A stretch of 64,000 nucleotides of DNA from Streptomyces violaceusniger Tu 4113 (lineage in GTDB: Bacteria > Actinomycetota > Actinomycetes > Streptomycetales > Streptomycetaceae). The position numbers were made by a program, and so were the translations under genes. Where the stretch lies: contig NC_015957.1 of NCBI RefSeq assembly GCF_000147815.2, positions 248,001 through 312,000 on the forward strand. The letters are read 5' to 3'. Shown here in pieces: positions 52,215 to 63,753 of the stretch. The notes under the pieces were generated by a model. It worked only from the letters and a program-made list of their open reading frames with translations. It did no database searches and was not told the DNA's origin. Within the stretch, counting starts at the first letter, position 1. Each line of letters opens with the position of its first letter.

Positions 52215-52517
52215 GGATATCGGTCCTTTCGGGCTGCATCGATGCGTTGACGTGCAAAGATGTCAGCTGTCCAGTTGTGTCCAACAATGCTTTTTCATTT
52301 GTACAGCGACTGGCATTGCATTGTGAACCCCGGTAATTCCATCCGCGTGTCACGCCGCGATCGGGACCATACGTTTTTCCGCGACCTTTCCCCATCGGTT
52401 GCCACCGACGATGCTTAAACGTGACCGAACCCTTGCATATCTACTCGCGTAGAATTTTCGCCGGGGTAGGCTTGCGCCACCGCCTTACGCACCAGCACCA
52501 CACCACCGGGAGTGCCA
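52215..52517. promoter_or_regulatory. AT-rich divergent promoter region, lsrL / purS
   Basis: Clearly lower GC than surroundings, especially 52250-52330 and 52410-52460. TAGAAT at 52450 could be a -10 box for purSQL; the -35 is uncertain. No riboswitch recognised. Confidence 0.45.
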
Positions 52518-52802
52518 GTGGCACGCGTCGTAGTCGACGTCATGCTCAAGCCGGAGATCCTCGACCCCCAGGGCCAGGCGGTGCAGCGAGCACTGCCCCG
52601 CCTCGGTTTCGAGGGGATCGCCGATGTCCGTCAGGGCAAGCGCTTTGAACTCGAGGTGGAGGGCCCGGTCGACGATGCCGCCCTCGCCCGAATCCATGAG
52701 ATCGCCGAGACCTTCCTGGCGAACACCGTGATCGAGGACTTTTCCGTGAAGGTCGAGGTCGGCGAGGGTGCCGACGTCACCGCCGTGAAGGCCGAGTCGT
52801 GA
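52518..52802 (+). CDS. purS: FGAM synthase subunit PurS
   Basis: 94-aa small subunit of the three-part formylglycinamidine ribonucleotide synthase; it bridges PurL and PurQ for ammonia transfer. [22 protein letters not shown] and [10 protein letters not shown] are diagnostic. The GTG at 52518 sits 6 nt after GGGAG; a GTG at 52512 is less well placed. Overlaps purQ by 4 nt (GTGA). Confidence 0.96.
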   Translation: MARVVVDVMLKPEILDPQGQAVQRALPRLGFEGIADVRQGKRFELEVEGPVDDAALARIHEIAETFLANTVIEDFSVKVEVGEGADVTAVKAES

Positions 52803-53475
52803 CCGCACGCATCGGAGTCATCACTTTCCCCGGCACGCTCGACGACCGCGACACCCAGCGCGCGGTGCGCACCGCCGGCCTCGAAGCCGTACCGCTGTGG
52901 CACCGCGACAAGGACCTCAAGCAGGTCGACGCGGTGATCCTGCCGGGCGGCTTCTCCTATGGCGACTATCTGCGCGCCGGAGCGATCTCCCGGTTCTCCC
53001 CGGTAATGGAGTCGGTGATCGATCAGGCGAAGGCCGGTATGCCGGTGCTTGGCATCTGCAATGGCTTCCAGGTTCTGACCGAGACCCATCTCCTCCCCGG
53101 TGCGATGCTGCGGAACAACCATCTGCACTTCATCTGCCGCGATCAGAAGTTGCGAGTGGAAAACGCGGAGACCGTCTGGACGCGCTCATACGAGCAGGGT
53201 CAGGAGATCAACATCCCGCTGAAGAACATCGACGGACGTTACGTCGCCGATGAGCGCGTCCTCGATGAACTCGAGGCCGAGGGACGCGTCGTCTTCCGCT
53301 ATGAGGAGCTCAACCCCAACGGCTCGCTCCGCGACATCGCCGGTATCTCCAATGCGGCGGGCAATGTCGTCGGCCTCATGCCCCACCCCGAGCACGCCGT
53401 CGAACCGCTGATCGGCACCGGTCGCACCGACGGTCTCGGGTTCTTCACCTCGATCCTCAAGAGGCTGGTCAGCGC

Positions 53476-53479
<4 letters not shown>
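52799..53479 (+). CDS. purQ: FGAM synthase subunit PurQ (glutaminase)
   Basis: 226-aa class I glutamine amidotransferase domain supplying ammonia to Pur[13 protein letters not shown] has the nucleophile Cys; [10 protein letters not shown] has the catalytic His and Glu. Normal length. 4-nt overlaps with both purS and purL indicate translational coupling and one operon. Confidence 0.97.
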
Positions 53480-55749
<2,270 letters not shown>

Positions 55750-55769
55750 GGACCCGCGTCCTTGTGACG

Positions 55770-55805
55770 CACGGCCCGCTCCCTGACGACAGGGAGCGGG
55801 CCGTG
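55770..55805. terminator. purSQL operon terminator
   Basis: CACGGCCCGCTCCCTG, loop ACGA, exact complement: 16-bp stem starting 21 nt after the purL stop, between convergent purL and SnoaL genes. Confidence 0.88.
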
Positions 55806-55854
55806 AGGTCGCTTCGGGCCTCGCGCGCCGGGGTTCATCTACCCCAGACGGGGT

Positions 55855-56253
55855 TCATGGGCCCCAGAACGCGTCCCAGGCGTCGATGTCCTCGACGCAT
55901 TCGTCGATGTCGGTGATCTTCCCGCCGACGACGGTGAAGAAATGTCCGGTCTTCGTATCCAGGCCACGGTTGCCGCGCTCGGCGCGCAGGTGGTGGACGG
56001 ACATCGCGTGTCCGCGCCCGTCGCACAGCACCGTCTCCAGGTCCACCCGCAGCGTGCCGCCGGTCTCCTCGTACAACGAGCGGTACAGGTCCATGCAGGC
56101 GTCCCGGCCCTTGTGGTGGCCCGACATCGCGTGGTCACCCGGCAGATGATGGACGGCGTCCGCCGTCATCAGCGTCGATACCGTGTCCAGATCGCCCTGG
56201 GAGAAGGCCGTGCAGGCGCGGCGCACCAAGGCGCGATCGGGGTGTTCGGCCAT
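55855..56253 (-). CDS. SnoaL-like / NTF2-fold protein
   Basis: 132-aa cone-fold protein: LVRRACTAFSQGDLDTVSTLMTADAVHHLPG, KGRDACMDLYRSLYEETGG and a C-terminal beta-sheet FFTVVGGKITDIDECVED. SnoaL-like members are cyclases, isomerases or small-molecule binders; no polyketide genes are near. ATG start, convergent with purL. Confidence 0.87.
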   Translation of the reverse strand: MAEHPDRALVRRACTAFSQGDLDTVSTLMTADAVHHLPGDHAMSGHHKGRDACMDLYRSLYEETGGTLRVDLETVLCDGRGHAMSVHHLRAERGNRGLDTKTGHFFTVVGGKITDIDECVEDIDAWDAFWGP

Positions 56254-56337
56254 GGCATCTCACACCCTCCATGCCGATGGAAAACCCTTCCTCCTCCCAT
56301 CCTGCCGCTGTCCGGGGCCTCCTCTAAGCTCTCCGCC

Positions 56338-57126
56338 ATGCCGCCCCGTGCCCGTGCCCGCAGCTATGACCCCGCCAAGACCCGTACCGCCGTGATCGCG
56401 CAGTTGCGGCTGGTGCGGAAGGCGGCCGAGGAGCTGGACGAGACGGGCCTGGACGCCCCCACCCGGCTCGGCGGCTGGACGGTCCGGGAGCTGGTCGCGC
56501 ATCTGGCGATGGCCGTCACCTCCGTCGTCCGGCTCCTGGAGCGGCCCGCGCCGCCCGCGCGCGAGGTCACCGTCACCGGCTGGGCCGCGGCGCTGGCCGC
56601 GCACTCCGGGCCGATCGACGAGGAAACCCGCGCCCTCGCGGCGGGCGAGGACCTGGGCGAGCTGCTGGAGCGCGCCGAGGCGCGGTTCGCGGAGACGGCC
56701 TCCGTCGCGCCCGGCGACCGGCTGCTGGCCACCCGCGTCGGCGCGATGCGGGTGGAGGACTACCTGGTCACCCGCTGTGTGGAGCTCGTGGTCCACGCCG
56801 ACGATCTGACGGCCGCCACCGGAGTGCCCGTACGGCACGACCGTCAGGCGCTGGCCACCACGGTCCGGGTGCTCGCCGACGCCCTCGCGGCGAAGGCGCC
56901 CGGCGGCTCGGTCGAGCTGCGGATCCCACCGTTCGCCGTAGTCCAGTGCGTCGAGGGCCCCCGGCACACCCGCGGCACCCCGCCGAACGTCGTGGAGACC
57001 GACCCGCTGACCTGGATCCGCCTCGCCACGGGCCGCCTGACCTGGGCGGATGCCCTGGATTCTGCGCCGCTGACCGCGAGCGGCGACCGCGCCGACCTCT
57101 CCGCCCACCTCCCCGTGCTCGGCTGA
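56338..57126 (+). CDS. Maleylpyruvate isomerase-family (mycothiol-dependent, DinB-like) protein
   Basis: 262 aa. N-terminal DinB-like four-helix bundle with WTVRELVAHLAMAVTSV (a His in the metal site; LGGWTVRELVAHL) and RVEDYLVTRCVELVVHADDL (His toward the end), then an SCP2-like C-terminal domain (VELRIPPFAVVQCVEGPRHTRGTPPNVVETDPLTWIRLATGR, quoted in part: TDPLTWIRLATGR). Members use mycothiol or act as S-transferases in actinobacteria; substrate unknown. ATG at 56338. Confidence 0.88.
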   Translation: MPPRARARSYDPAKTRTAVIAQLRLVRKAAEELDETGLDAPTRLGGWTVRELVAHLAMAVTSVVRLLERPAPPAREVTVTGWAAALAAHSGPIDEETRALAAGEDLGELLERAEARFAETASVAPGDRLLATRVGAMRVEDYLVTRCVELVVHADDLTAATGVPVRHDRQALATTVRVLADALAAKAPGGSVELRIPPFAVVQCVEGPRHTRGTPPNVVETDPLTWIRLATGRLTWADALDSAPLTASGDRADLSAHLPVLG

Positions 57127-57134
57127 GCGCCCGC

Positions 57135-57170
57135 GATGTGATCCTTTTCGGGGAGCGAGATGTGATCCTT
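57135..57170. repeat. Direct repeats upstream of purF
   Basis: GATGTGATCCTT occurs at 57135-57146 and 57159-57170, exactly 24 bp apart, about 150-180 bp before the purF start. Possibly regulator half-sites or a small tandem duplication. Confidence 0.5.
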
Positions 57171-57315
57171 GCCTCGGCCACGAATTTCCGGCCCTGGCGG
57201 TTCGCAGGTCGGGCAGGGGTTCCGGGGGCCCGGAGCGGTGCGGGGAATGTGACTTACGCCCCCCTGACGGGTCCCTCGTTCGGAGGCACCGCCGAACTGG
57301 CCTAGACTCGATGAC

Positions 57316-58875
57316 GTGCCACGTGGTGACGGACGACTCAGCCACGACCTGCTCCCCGGTGAGAAGGGCCCCCAGGACGCTTGCGGCGTCTTCGGAGTCT
57401 GGGCACCGGGTGAAGAGGTCGCCAAACTCACCTATTTCGGGCTGTACGCACTGCAGCACCGCGGACAGGAGTCCGCGGGCATCGCGGTGAGCAACGGCTC
57501 CCAGATCCTCGTCTTCAAGGACATGGGCCTGGTTTCCCAGGTCTTCGACGAGACCTCTCTCGGCTCTCTCCGGGGCCATATCGCGGTCGGTCACGCCCGC
57601 TACTCCACCACCGGAGCCTCGGTATGGGAGAACGCGCAGCCGACCTTCCGGGCCACCGCCCACGGCTCGATCGCGCTCGGCCACAACGGGAACCTGGTCA
57701 ACACCGCCGAGCTGGCGGAGCTGGTCGCGGCCCTGCCACGGGACGGCGGCCGGGCCACCCAGGTCGCGGCGACCAATGACACCGACCTGGTCACCGCCCT
57801 GCTCGCGGGCCAGGCGGACGACGACGGCAAGCCGCTGACCGTCGAGCAGGCGGCCCCCATCGTGCTGCCGAAGGTCAAGGGCGCTTTCAGCCTCGTCTTC
57901 ATGGACGAGCACACGCTGTACGCGGCGCGCGACCCCCAGGGCGTCCGCCCGCTGGTCCTCGGCCGCCTCGAGCGCGGCTGGGTGGTGGCGTCCGAGACCG
58001 CCGCCCTGGACATCGTGGGCGCGTCCTTCATCCGTGAGATCGAGCCCGGCGAGATGGTCGCCATAGACGAGAACGGGCTGCGCTCCACCATCTTCGCCGA
58101 GGCCCGCCCCAAGGGCTGTGTCTTCGAGTACGTGTACCTCGCCCGCCCCGACACCGACATCGCGGGCCGGAACGTGTACCTCTCCCGGGTCGAGATGGGC
58201 CGCCGGCTGGCCAAGGAGGCCCCGGCCGACGCCGACCTGGTCATAGCGACGCCCGAGTCCGGCACCCCCGCCGCCGTCGGCTACGCCGAGGCCAGCGGGA
58301 TTCCGTACGGCTCCGGACTGGTCAAGAACAGCTATGTGGGCCGGACCTTCATCCAGCCCTCGCAGACCATTCGCCAGCTCGGCATCCGGCTCAAGCTGAA
58401 CCCCCTCAAGGAGGTCATCCGGGGCAAGCGCCTGGTGGTCGTCGACGACTCGATCGTCCGCGGCAACACCCAGCGCGCCCTGGTGCGGATGCTTCGCGAG
58501 GCCGGGGCCGCCGAGGTCCACATCCGGATCTCGTCCCCGCCGATCAAGTGGCCGTGCTTCTTCGGCATAGATTTCGCCACCCGCGCCGAGCTGATCGCCA
58601 ACGGCCTCTCGGTCGAGGAGATCGGCAAGTCGCTGGGCGCCGACTCGCTGGCGTACATCTCCACCGACGGCATGATCGAGGCGACCACGATCGCCAAGCC
58701 GAATCTGTGCCGTGCCTGCTTCGACGGTGAGTACCCGATGGAGCTGCCGGATCCGGGGCTGCTGGGCAAGCACCTCCTGGAGTCCGAAACACAGGCCCCG
58801 AACAGCGCCGACGCCGATGGTGTGACGACGCTGACCGCTGGTGTCGGCGGCGCCGACGCCCTGCGCCGTCCCTGA
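57316..58875 (+). CDS. purF: Amidophosphoribosyltransferase
   Basis: 519-aa first enzyme of purine synthesis (PRPP + Gln to phosphoribosylamine). The precursor has 22 residues before DACGVFGVW; processing exposes Cys23 as the N-terminal nucleophile, as in the B. subtilis Fe-S type. YFGLYALQHRGQESAGIAV, HNGNLVN, TNDTD and the PRPP site LVVVDDSIVRGNTQR are present; the Cys residues near KWPCFFGID and LCRACFDGEYP fit the 4Fe-4S ligands. GTG start. purM follows after 40 nt, so probably co-transcribed. Confidence 0.97.
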   Translation: MPRGDGRLSHDLLPGEKGPQDACGVFGVWAPGEEVAKLTYFGLYALQHRGQESAGIAVSNGSQILVFKDMGLVSQVFDETSLGSLRGHIAVGHARYSTTGASVWENAQPTFRATAHGSIALGHNGNLVNTAELAELVAALPRDGGRATQVAATNDTDLVTALLAGQADDDGKPLTVEQAAPIVLPKVKGAFSLVFMDEHTLYAARDPQGVRPLVLGRLERGWVVASETAALDIVGASFIREIEPGEMVAIDENGLRSTIFAEARPKGCVFEYVYLARPDTDIAGRNVYLSRVEMGRRLAKEAPADADLVIATPESGTPAAVGYAEASGIPYGSGLVKNSYVGRTFIQPSQTIRQLGIRLKLNPLKEVIRGKRLVVVDDSIVRGNTQRALVRMLREAGAAEVHIRISSPPIKWPCFFGIDFATRAELIANGLSVEEIGKSLGADSLAYISTDGMIEATTIAKPNLCRACFDGEYPMELPDPGLLGKHLLESETQAPNSADADGVTTLTAGVGGADALRRP

Positions 58876-58915
58876 GCGCACGCCTGTCATCCCCGATACG
58901 AAAGATCTCAACGTC

Positions 58916-59983
58916 ATGCCTGAGTCCGGGTCCACCTACGCCGCCGCGGGCGTCGACATCGAGGCGGGTGACCGCGCCGTCGAGCTGATGAAGGAGTGGG
59001 TCAAGAAGGCGAGCCGGCCCGAGGTCGTGGGCGGCCTCGGCGGTTTCGCCGGGCTCTTCGACGCCTCCGCGCTGGCCCGCTACCAGCGTCCGCTGCTCGC
59101 CTCCGCCACCGACGGCGTCGGCACCAAGGTGGACATCGCCCGGCGGATGGGCGTGTACGACACCATCGGCCACGACCTGGTCGGCATGGTCGTGGACGAC
59201 CTGGTGGTCTGTGGTGCCGAGCCGCTGTTCATGACCGACTACATCTGCGTCGGCAAGGTCTACCCCGAGCGCGTCGCCGCCATCGTCAAGGGCATCGCCG
59301 AGGGCTGCACCCTCGCCGGCTGCGCCCTGGTGGGCGGCGAGACCGCCGAGCACCCGGGGCTGCTGGGCGCCGATGACTTCGATGTCGCCGGGGCCGGTAC
59401 GGGCGTGGTCGAGGCCGATCGGGTGCTGGGCGCCGATCGCATCCGAACGGGTGATGCGGTGATCGCCATGGCTTCGTCCGGACTTCACTCGAACGGGTAC
59501 TCACTCGTCCGCCATGTGCTCTTCGACCGGGCCGGCTGGGCGCTGGACCGCGAGGTGCCGGAGCTCGGCCGGACGCTGGGGGAGGAGCTGCTGGAGCCCA
59601 CCCGGATCTACTCGCTGGACTGCCTGGCCCTCACCCGTACCACCGAGGTGCACGCCTTCTCGCACATCACCGGCGGCGGGCTCGCCAACAACCTGGCGCG
59701 GGTCATCCCCGAGGGGCTGCGCGCGGTCGTGGACCGCTCGACCTGGACCCCCGGCGCGATCTTCGAGCTGGTCGGTGAGGCCGGCTCGGTCGAGCGTCTT
59801 GAGCTGGAGAAGACCCTCAACATGGGCGTCGGCATGATGGCGGTGGTCCCGGCCGACTCCGTCGATGTGGCGCTCACCACGCTCGCCGACCGCGGTGTCG
59901 AGGCGTGGGTCAGCGGTGAGATCACCGAGCGCACGGCCGGGGACGCGGAAGCGGTGGCGCTGACCGGTGACCATGCGAGCTGA
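58916..59983 (+). CDS. purM: AIR synthase
   Basis: 355-aa phosphoribosylformylglycinamidine cyclo-ligase (FGAM + ATP to AIR). TYAAAGVDIEAGDRAVELMK start, LLASATDGVGTKVDIAR, GAEPLFMTDYI, GGETAEHPGLL (ATP/Mg), SSGLHSNGYSLVR and HITGGGLANNLARV. The ATG at 58916 is chosen because conservation begins there; an upstream in-frame start at 58841 would overlap purF. No strong Shine-Dalgarno, so coupling with purF may help. Confidence 0.96.
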   Translation: MPESGSTYAAAGVDIEAGDRAVELMKEWVKKASRPEVVGGLGGFAGLFDASALARYQRPLLASATDGVGTKVDIARRMGVYDTIGHDLVGMVVDDLVVCGAEPLFMTDYICVGKVYPERVAAIVKGIAEGCTLAGCALVGGETAEHPGLLGADDFDVAGAGTGVVEADRVLGADRIRTGDAVIAMASSGLHSNGYSLVRHVLFDRAGWALDREVPELGRTLGEELLEPTRIYSLDCLALTRTTEVHAFSHITGGGLANNLARVIPEGLRAVVDRSTWTPGAIFELVGEAGSVERLELEKTLNMGVGMMAVVPADSVDVALTTLADRGVEAWVSGEITERTAGDAEAVALTGDHAS

Positions 59984-60103
59984 TGACCATGCGGGCCGAG
60001 TGGACCGCGTGGTGTGCGCGAACAGCACAGAAGCCGGTCCGAGGCGGGTGCCCCGGACCGGTGGAGGTGTGCGGCGAAAAGCCGAGCGCCTGGAACGGGT
60101 GGT

Positions 60104-60358
60104 TCAGGCGCGGCGACGCTGCGGGGACGGATCGGACTGGTCGTCGTCCTCGTCCTCATCGTCGTTGTACAGATCCGCGTACTGTGCGTACGGGTCGTCG
60201 TCCAGCTCATCGTCCTCGAACTGCTCGCCATTCGGCGGCTCGCTCGGTGTCGATGCGCCCAGCTCCTCGGCCAGGCGTGAGAGATCCGTCCCACCGCTGT
60301 TGTACTTCAGCTGGCGGGCGACCTTCGTCTGCTTGGCCTTGGCCCGGCCGCGCCCCAT
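60104..60358 (-). CDS. DUF3073 family protein
   Basis: 84-aa small protein starting MGRGRAKAKQTKVARQLKYNS, the family hallmark, then DLSRLAEELG and a very acidic tail (DDELDDDPYAQYADLY, NDDEDEDDD). Function unknown; the basic head/acidic tail suggests nucleic-acid or ribosome association. Convergent with purM. Confidence 0.92.
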   Translation of the reverse strand: MGRGRAKAKQTKVARQLKYNSGGTDLSRLAEELGASTPSEPPNGEQFEDDELDDDPYAQYADLYNDDEDEDDDQSDPSPQRRRA

Positions 60359-60727
60359 GGCTCGACCCCCTCAACGACGGGGCTCGACGGCCCCAGAGTC
60401 TTGACACGCGTTCACGTTCATAAATCGGAGCGGACTCTCATAAGAGAGACCGGTCCGTAGGGCTTCAACGGTACCTGCTTCTGTGGCCATACGGTACGTC
60501 GCCCACACGACGTGCCACGAGGCAGAACCCGCGAGGAGCCCGTTCCTCGCTGGTCAACTGCGATTTTAACCTGTCTTGCGGGCCGACCCGCCGACAGGCC
60601 GTGAGGGATCTCTCGCCGATGGCTCCCAGGGGGCTCCCACGACGCCCGTCCGGCGGCCTCCGGCAAGATCCCGCACGGCCTGTCCACGGCTGCGCCCAGA
60701 AGCTCTCAGGCGCCTGTGGACCACGGC
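60359..60727. other. Intergenic region, DUF3073 promoter side
   Basis: About 370 bp between the DUF3073 start and the vdh end (both minus). CTCTCATAAGAGAG near 60434 is a small palindrome and TTCACGTTCATAAAT near 60411 is AT-rich; the DUF3073 promoter is likely here. An 89-codon minus ORF is present but not convincing. Confidence 0.4.
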
Positions 60728-61867
60728 TCAGGCGTCGTGGCCCTCCGCCATCCGGTGCTCGGCCAGCCGGTCGGCGGCCGCGGCGGGCGGGATTCCGTCG
60801 GTCTGTGCCCGATCGAATATGGCCAACGTCGTGTCGAAGATCTCTGCCGCCTTCGCCTTGGCCCGATCGAAATCGAACCCGTGCAGCTCATCCGCCACCT
60901 GGATGACACCACCGGCGTTCACCACATAGTCCGGCGCGTAGAGGATCCCGCGGCCGGCCAGGTCCTTCTCGACCCCCGGGTGGGCGAGCTGGTTGTTGGC
61001 CGCGCCGCACACCACCTTCGCGGTCAGGACGGGCACCGTGGCGTCGTCCAGGGCGCCACCGAGCGCGCACGGGGCGTAGACGTCCAGGTCGTCGCGGATC
61101 AGCGCGTCGGTGTCCCGGACCGCCCGCACCCGGGGGTGGCGGGCCAGGACGCGGTCCACCGACTCACCGCGCACATCCGTGACCACGACCTCGGCGCCGT
61201 CCTCCAGCAGATGCTCGACCAGGTGGTGGCCCACTTTGCCGACCCCCGCGATGCCGACCCGGCGGCCGCGCAGCGTGGGCGCGCCCCAGGAGGCCTGGGC
61301 GCTCGCCCGCATGCCCTGGAAGACACCGAAGGCGGTCAGCACCGAGGAGTCGCCGGCGCCGCCGTTCTCGGGGGAGCGGCCGGTAGTCCAGGGGCACTCG
61401 CGGGCGACGACGTCCATGTCGGACACATAGGTGCCCACATCGCAGGCGGTGACGTAGCGGCCGCCGAGAGAGGCCACGAAGCGGCCGTAGGCGAGCAGCA
61501 GCGTTTCGGTCTTGATCTCTTCGGGATCGCCGAGGATCACGGCCTTGCCGCCACCGTGGTCGAGCCCGGCGAGCGCGTTCTTGTAGGACATGCCGCGGGC
61601 GAGGTTGAGGGCGTCGAGGAGCGCCGCTTCTTCGGGGTTCTCCTCGGCGGCGTAGGCGTGGAAGCGGGTGCCGCCGAGGGCCGGGCCCAGGGCGGTCGAG
61701 TGGAGGGCGATGACGGCCTTGAGGCCGCTCTGGCGGTCCTGGCAGAGCAGCACCTGCTCATGCCCGCCGAGATCGGACCGGAACAGCGTCGCAAGCGGTG
61801 AGAGAGGGTTCGGCACGCGACTCTCCGTCGGACCGTCGGCGCTGACGGTGTGACGTACGTCGGTCAC
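60728..61867 (-). CDS. vdh: Valine (branched-chain amino acid) dehydrogenase
   Basis: 379-aa NAD-dependent Glu/Leu/Phe/Val dehydrogenase family enzyme, deaminating Val to 2-oxoisovalerate; in streptomycetes it feeds branched-chain precursors to polyketides. [19 protein letters not shown] carries the catalytic Lys, [17 protein letters not shown] follows, and [18 protein letters not shown] is the NAD Rossmann fingerprint; [14 protein letters not shown] and [14 protein letters not shown] close the active site. The GTG at 61867 (VTDV) preceded by GGGAG is preferred over ATG 61882. Confidence 0.95.
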   Translation of the reverse strand: MTDVRHTVSADGPTESRVPNPLSPLATLFRSDLGGHEQVLLCQDRQSGLKAVIALHSTALGPALGGTRFHAYAAEENPEEAALLDALNLARGMSYKNALAGLDHGGGKAVILGDPEEIKTETLLLAYGRFVASLGGRYVTACDVGTYVSDMDVVARECPWTTGRSPENGGAGDSSVLTAFGVFQGMRASAQASWGAPTLRGRRVGIAGVGKVGHHLVEHLLEDGAEVVVTDVRGESVDRVLARHPRVRAVRDTDALIRDDLDVYAPCALGGALDDATVPVLTAKVVCGAANNQLAHPGVEKDLAGRGILYAPDYVVNAGGVIQVADELHGFDFDRAKAKAAEIFDTTLAIFDRAQTDGIPPAAAADRLAEHRMAEGHDA

Positions 61868-62058
61868 GGTGGTGACTCCCATAGGTCGGGGTAGACGCCC
61901 TCCTGGCTGGTGGGGAGGGCCGTGGGCAAGAGGGTAAGCCCTGGGGCCCCAGGGGATCGGCCATGTCCCCGACGAGTCCGGATGCCGGGCATGGGACGAT
62001 GCCGTCAGGTGGGGGTGAGGGAGCCCCTGGCGGTGGTCTCAGCCTTGAGGGAGCGCGT

Positions 62059-62895
62059 GTGACCTTGGCGTCTTCGGTGATTGTCCCGTACGCGGCGTAT
62101 CTCCGGGTCTATGAGCCACTGGCAGCGTTTCCGGAGCCGGAGAGATCGCACTGGGCGCGGTATGCCAAGCGCGACGACCTGCCCGGTGCGCAGGACGAGC
62201 TGCGCCGCTCGCTCGCGGACCTCCTGCCGGTGCCTCCGGTGGCGGTTCCGGTGCACGAGAGCGCGGACGCCTTCGTGGCGCTCGTGGACGGCGTCACATG
62301 CGTCTGTCCGTGGCGTACGCGGCTGAGGGGCTGGCTGGCCCTGGAAGAGCTGCCGGAGCGCCTTCCCGGGCCCCTCCTGGACGCGGCCCTGCCCCCGGTG
62401 GTGCGCCGGCAGGCGGTGGCGGACTTCGAGCGGTGGCTGGAGCGCAACCCGGACGCCCGGCCGTGGATCCGCTCGGCCACCTGGCATGTGCCGGTGCGCT
62501 GGTTCGTGCTCTTCGGGGACGAGGAGCGCGAATTCACCAAGGGTGACGGCGGGTTCATTCTCCGTTACCGCACCCCGATGGTCCAGGCCAGGCGCCGGGT
62601 GGCGCGTGGCCTTAAGGTGCTCAAGGAGTCCCTCGGCGAGGGGCCGCTGATCGACGGGCTGGTGGACGTCGGCCGGTGGCTCGAGGAGTTCCACCCCCGG
62701 TCGTTGGTCGAGCTGGACTACGGCGGTCTGGTGCACACCCTGCCGGCGGGGCAGCTCGAGGAGGACCACTCGGCCGCGGATGTGGCGGAGGGCCTCGCGG
62801 CGCTGCGCGACGGGGACGGGGAGCGGGCGGGCAGCGCGTACGAGCGGCTGACCGACCGCTGGAGCGTGATCCGCGGGCGGCAGAACGCGAGCTGA
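62059..62895 (+). CDS. Conserved hypothetical protein
   Basis: 278-aa soluble protein, not assigned to a family I know. Begins VTLASSVIVPYAAYLRVYEPLAAF; contains CVCPWRTRLRGWLALEELPE, ATWHVPVRWFVLFGDEERE and FHPRSLVELDYGGLVHTLP, ending in a helical DVAEGLAALRDGDG region. Streptomyces orthologs lie between vdh and bldC. GAGGGA precedes the GTG at 62059; an in-frame ATG at 61963 would add a Gly-rich 32-residue head. Confidence 0.82.
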   Translation: MTLASSVIVPYAAYLRVYEPLAAFPEPERSHWARYAKRDDLPGAQDELRRSLADLLPVPPVAVPVHESADAFVALVDGVTCVCPWRTRLRGWLALEELPERLPGPLLDAALPPVVRRQAVADFERWLERNPDARPWIRSATWHVPVRWFVLFGDEEREFTKGDGGFILRYRTPMVQARRRVARGLKVLKESLGEGPLIDGLVDVGRWLEEFHPRSLVELDYGGLVHTLPAGQLEEDHSAADVAEGLAALRDGDGERAGSAYERLTDRWSVIRGRQNAS

Positions 62896-63392
62896 GCCCG
62901 GCCGGAGCGGCGCCGGGCGACCGGTTGACGGTCGGCCGGAACAGACGGGGACGTAGGTCCCGATCCGGGCCATTGCCTCAATCGTGACCTAAAGCACTGA
63001 CTTCGGGCCTTGCGGTAATCGCCCATCCTCGTGTCAAAATAGGACAAGGAGCCCGGGAGGGATTCCTTCCGCCCAACTATGGGCGGATTCATCGGTATTG
63101 CACTCCTTGATGGATCTGGTTACCCCTGATCCTGTTGTGACTGATCGTCACGGCCGTGTGACTGTCCGCTATGGCATGGTCCATCGGCTTCCGTTGAGGT
63201 TGGACACCTGAGAGGGCAATTCCATCGGTTTGGCCGACGGGGCTGGACAGATGGTGTAGTTGTAGTGCCGAGGACAAGCCGTTCGTCCTATAACCGACTC
63301 GGCCCGCGTCCGCCATTTCGGGCAACGCGGGTCAAGGTGCAGAATTTAGAGGAAAGAACCGTGATGGTTCGGTTCTCCCGAGGAGGCCGCTC
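62896..63392. promoter_or_regulatory. Long upstream region of bldC
   Basis: About 500 bp. Lower GC from 62980 to 63260. GTGAC-TGATC-GTCAC near 63136 is a small inverted repeat; TTGTAGTGCC and TATAACC near 63255-63293 are possible promoter parts. A long leader is plausible for a developmental regulator, but no structure was identified. Confidence 0.45.
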
Positions 63393-63599
63393 ATGACCGC
63401 TCGCACCCCTGATGCCGAGCCGCTGCTGACCCCGGCTGAGGTTGCCACGATGTTTCGCGTGGACCCGAAGACGGTCACTCGCTGGGCGAAGGCAGGCAAA
63501 CTCACGTCCATCCGCACGCTCGGAGGGCATCGGCGCTACCGCGAAGCGGAGGTCCGTGCACTTCTTGCGGGCATCCCGCAGCAGCGCAGCGAGGCCTGA
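63393..63599 (+). CDS. bldC: BldC developmental regulator
   Basis: 68-aa MerR-like DNA-binding protein without effector domain. LLTPAEVATMFRVDPKTVTRWAKAGKLTSIRTLGGHRRYREAEVRALLAG is the winged HTH (recognition helix around PKTVTRWAK; wing GGHRRYRE). BldC binds head-to-tail on direct repeats and holds back the entry to development. AGGAGG precedes the ATG by 7 nt. Confidence 0.98.
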   Translation: MTARTPDAEPLLTPAEVATMFRVDPKTVTRWAKAGKLTSIRTLGGHRRYREAEVRALLAGIPQQRSEA

Positions 63600-63610
63600 A
63601 CAACCGCATA

Positions 63611-63644
63611 ACCGGGCATTTCCGGGCCCCCCAGCCCGGTTTTC
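63611..63644 (+). terminator. bldC terminator
   Basis: ACCGGGC pairs with GCCCGGT, followed by TTTT; begins 11 nt after the bldC stop. Confidence 0.75.
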
Positions 63645-63714
63645 GCCTGTATAGCTCCACACGACGGGTGCCTGCCCCAACAGGCCCGCCACCGCTCGAC
63701 ATGGGTGCGTCGTT

Positions 63715-63753
63715 GATCGCGCTGGACTCCGCCGGGTCTGGCGCGATCTTTTT
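63715..63753 (+). terminator. Second intrinsic terminator downstream of bldC
   Basis: GATCGCGC pairs with GCGCGATC around an 18-nt loop that contains a further partial stem; followed by TTTTT. It has the best U-tract in the window and lies 70 nt past the bldC terminator. Confidence 0.75.

Noticed and set aside
52215..52517. Purine-sensing riboswitch before purS
   Set aside because: No conserved riboswitch core seen; the region is just AT-rich divergent promoter DNA.
60418..60687. 89-codon minus ORF in the DUF3073-vdh gap
   Set aside because: Poor third-position GC pattern, no ribosome binding site, no family resemblance.
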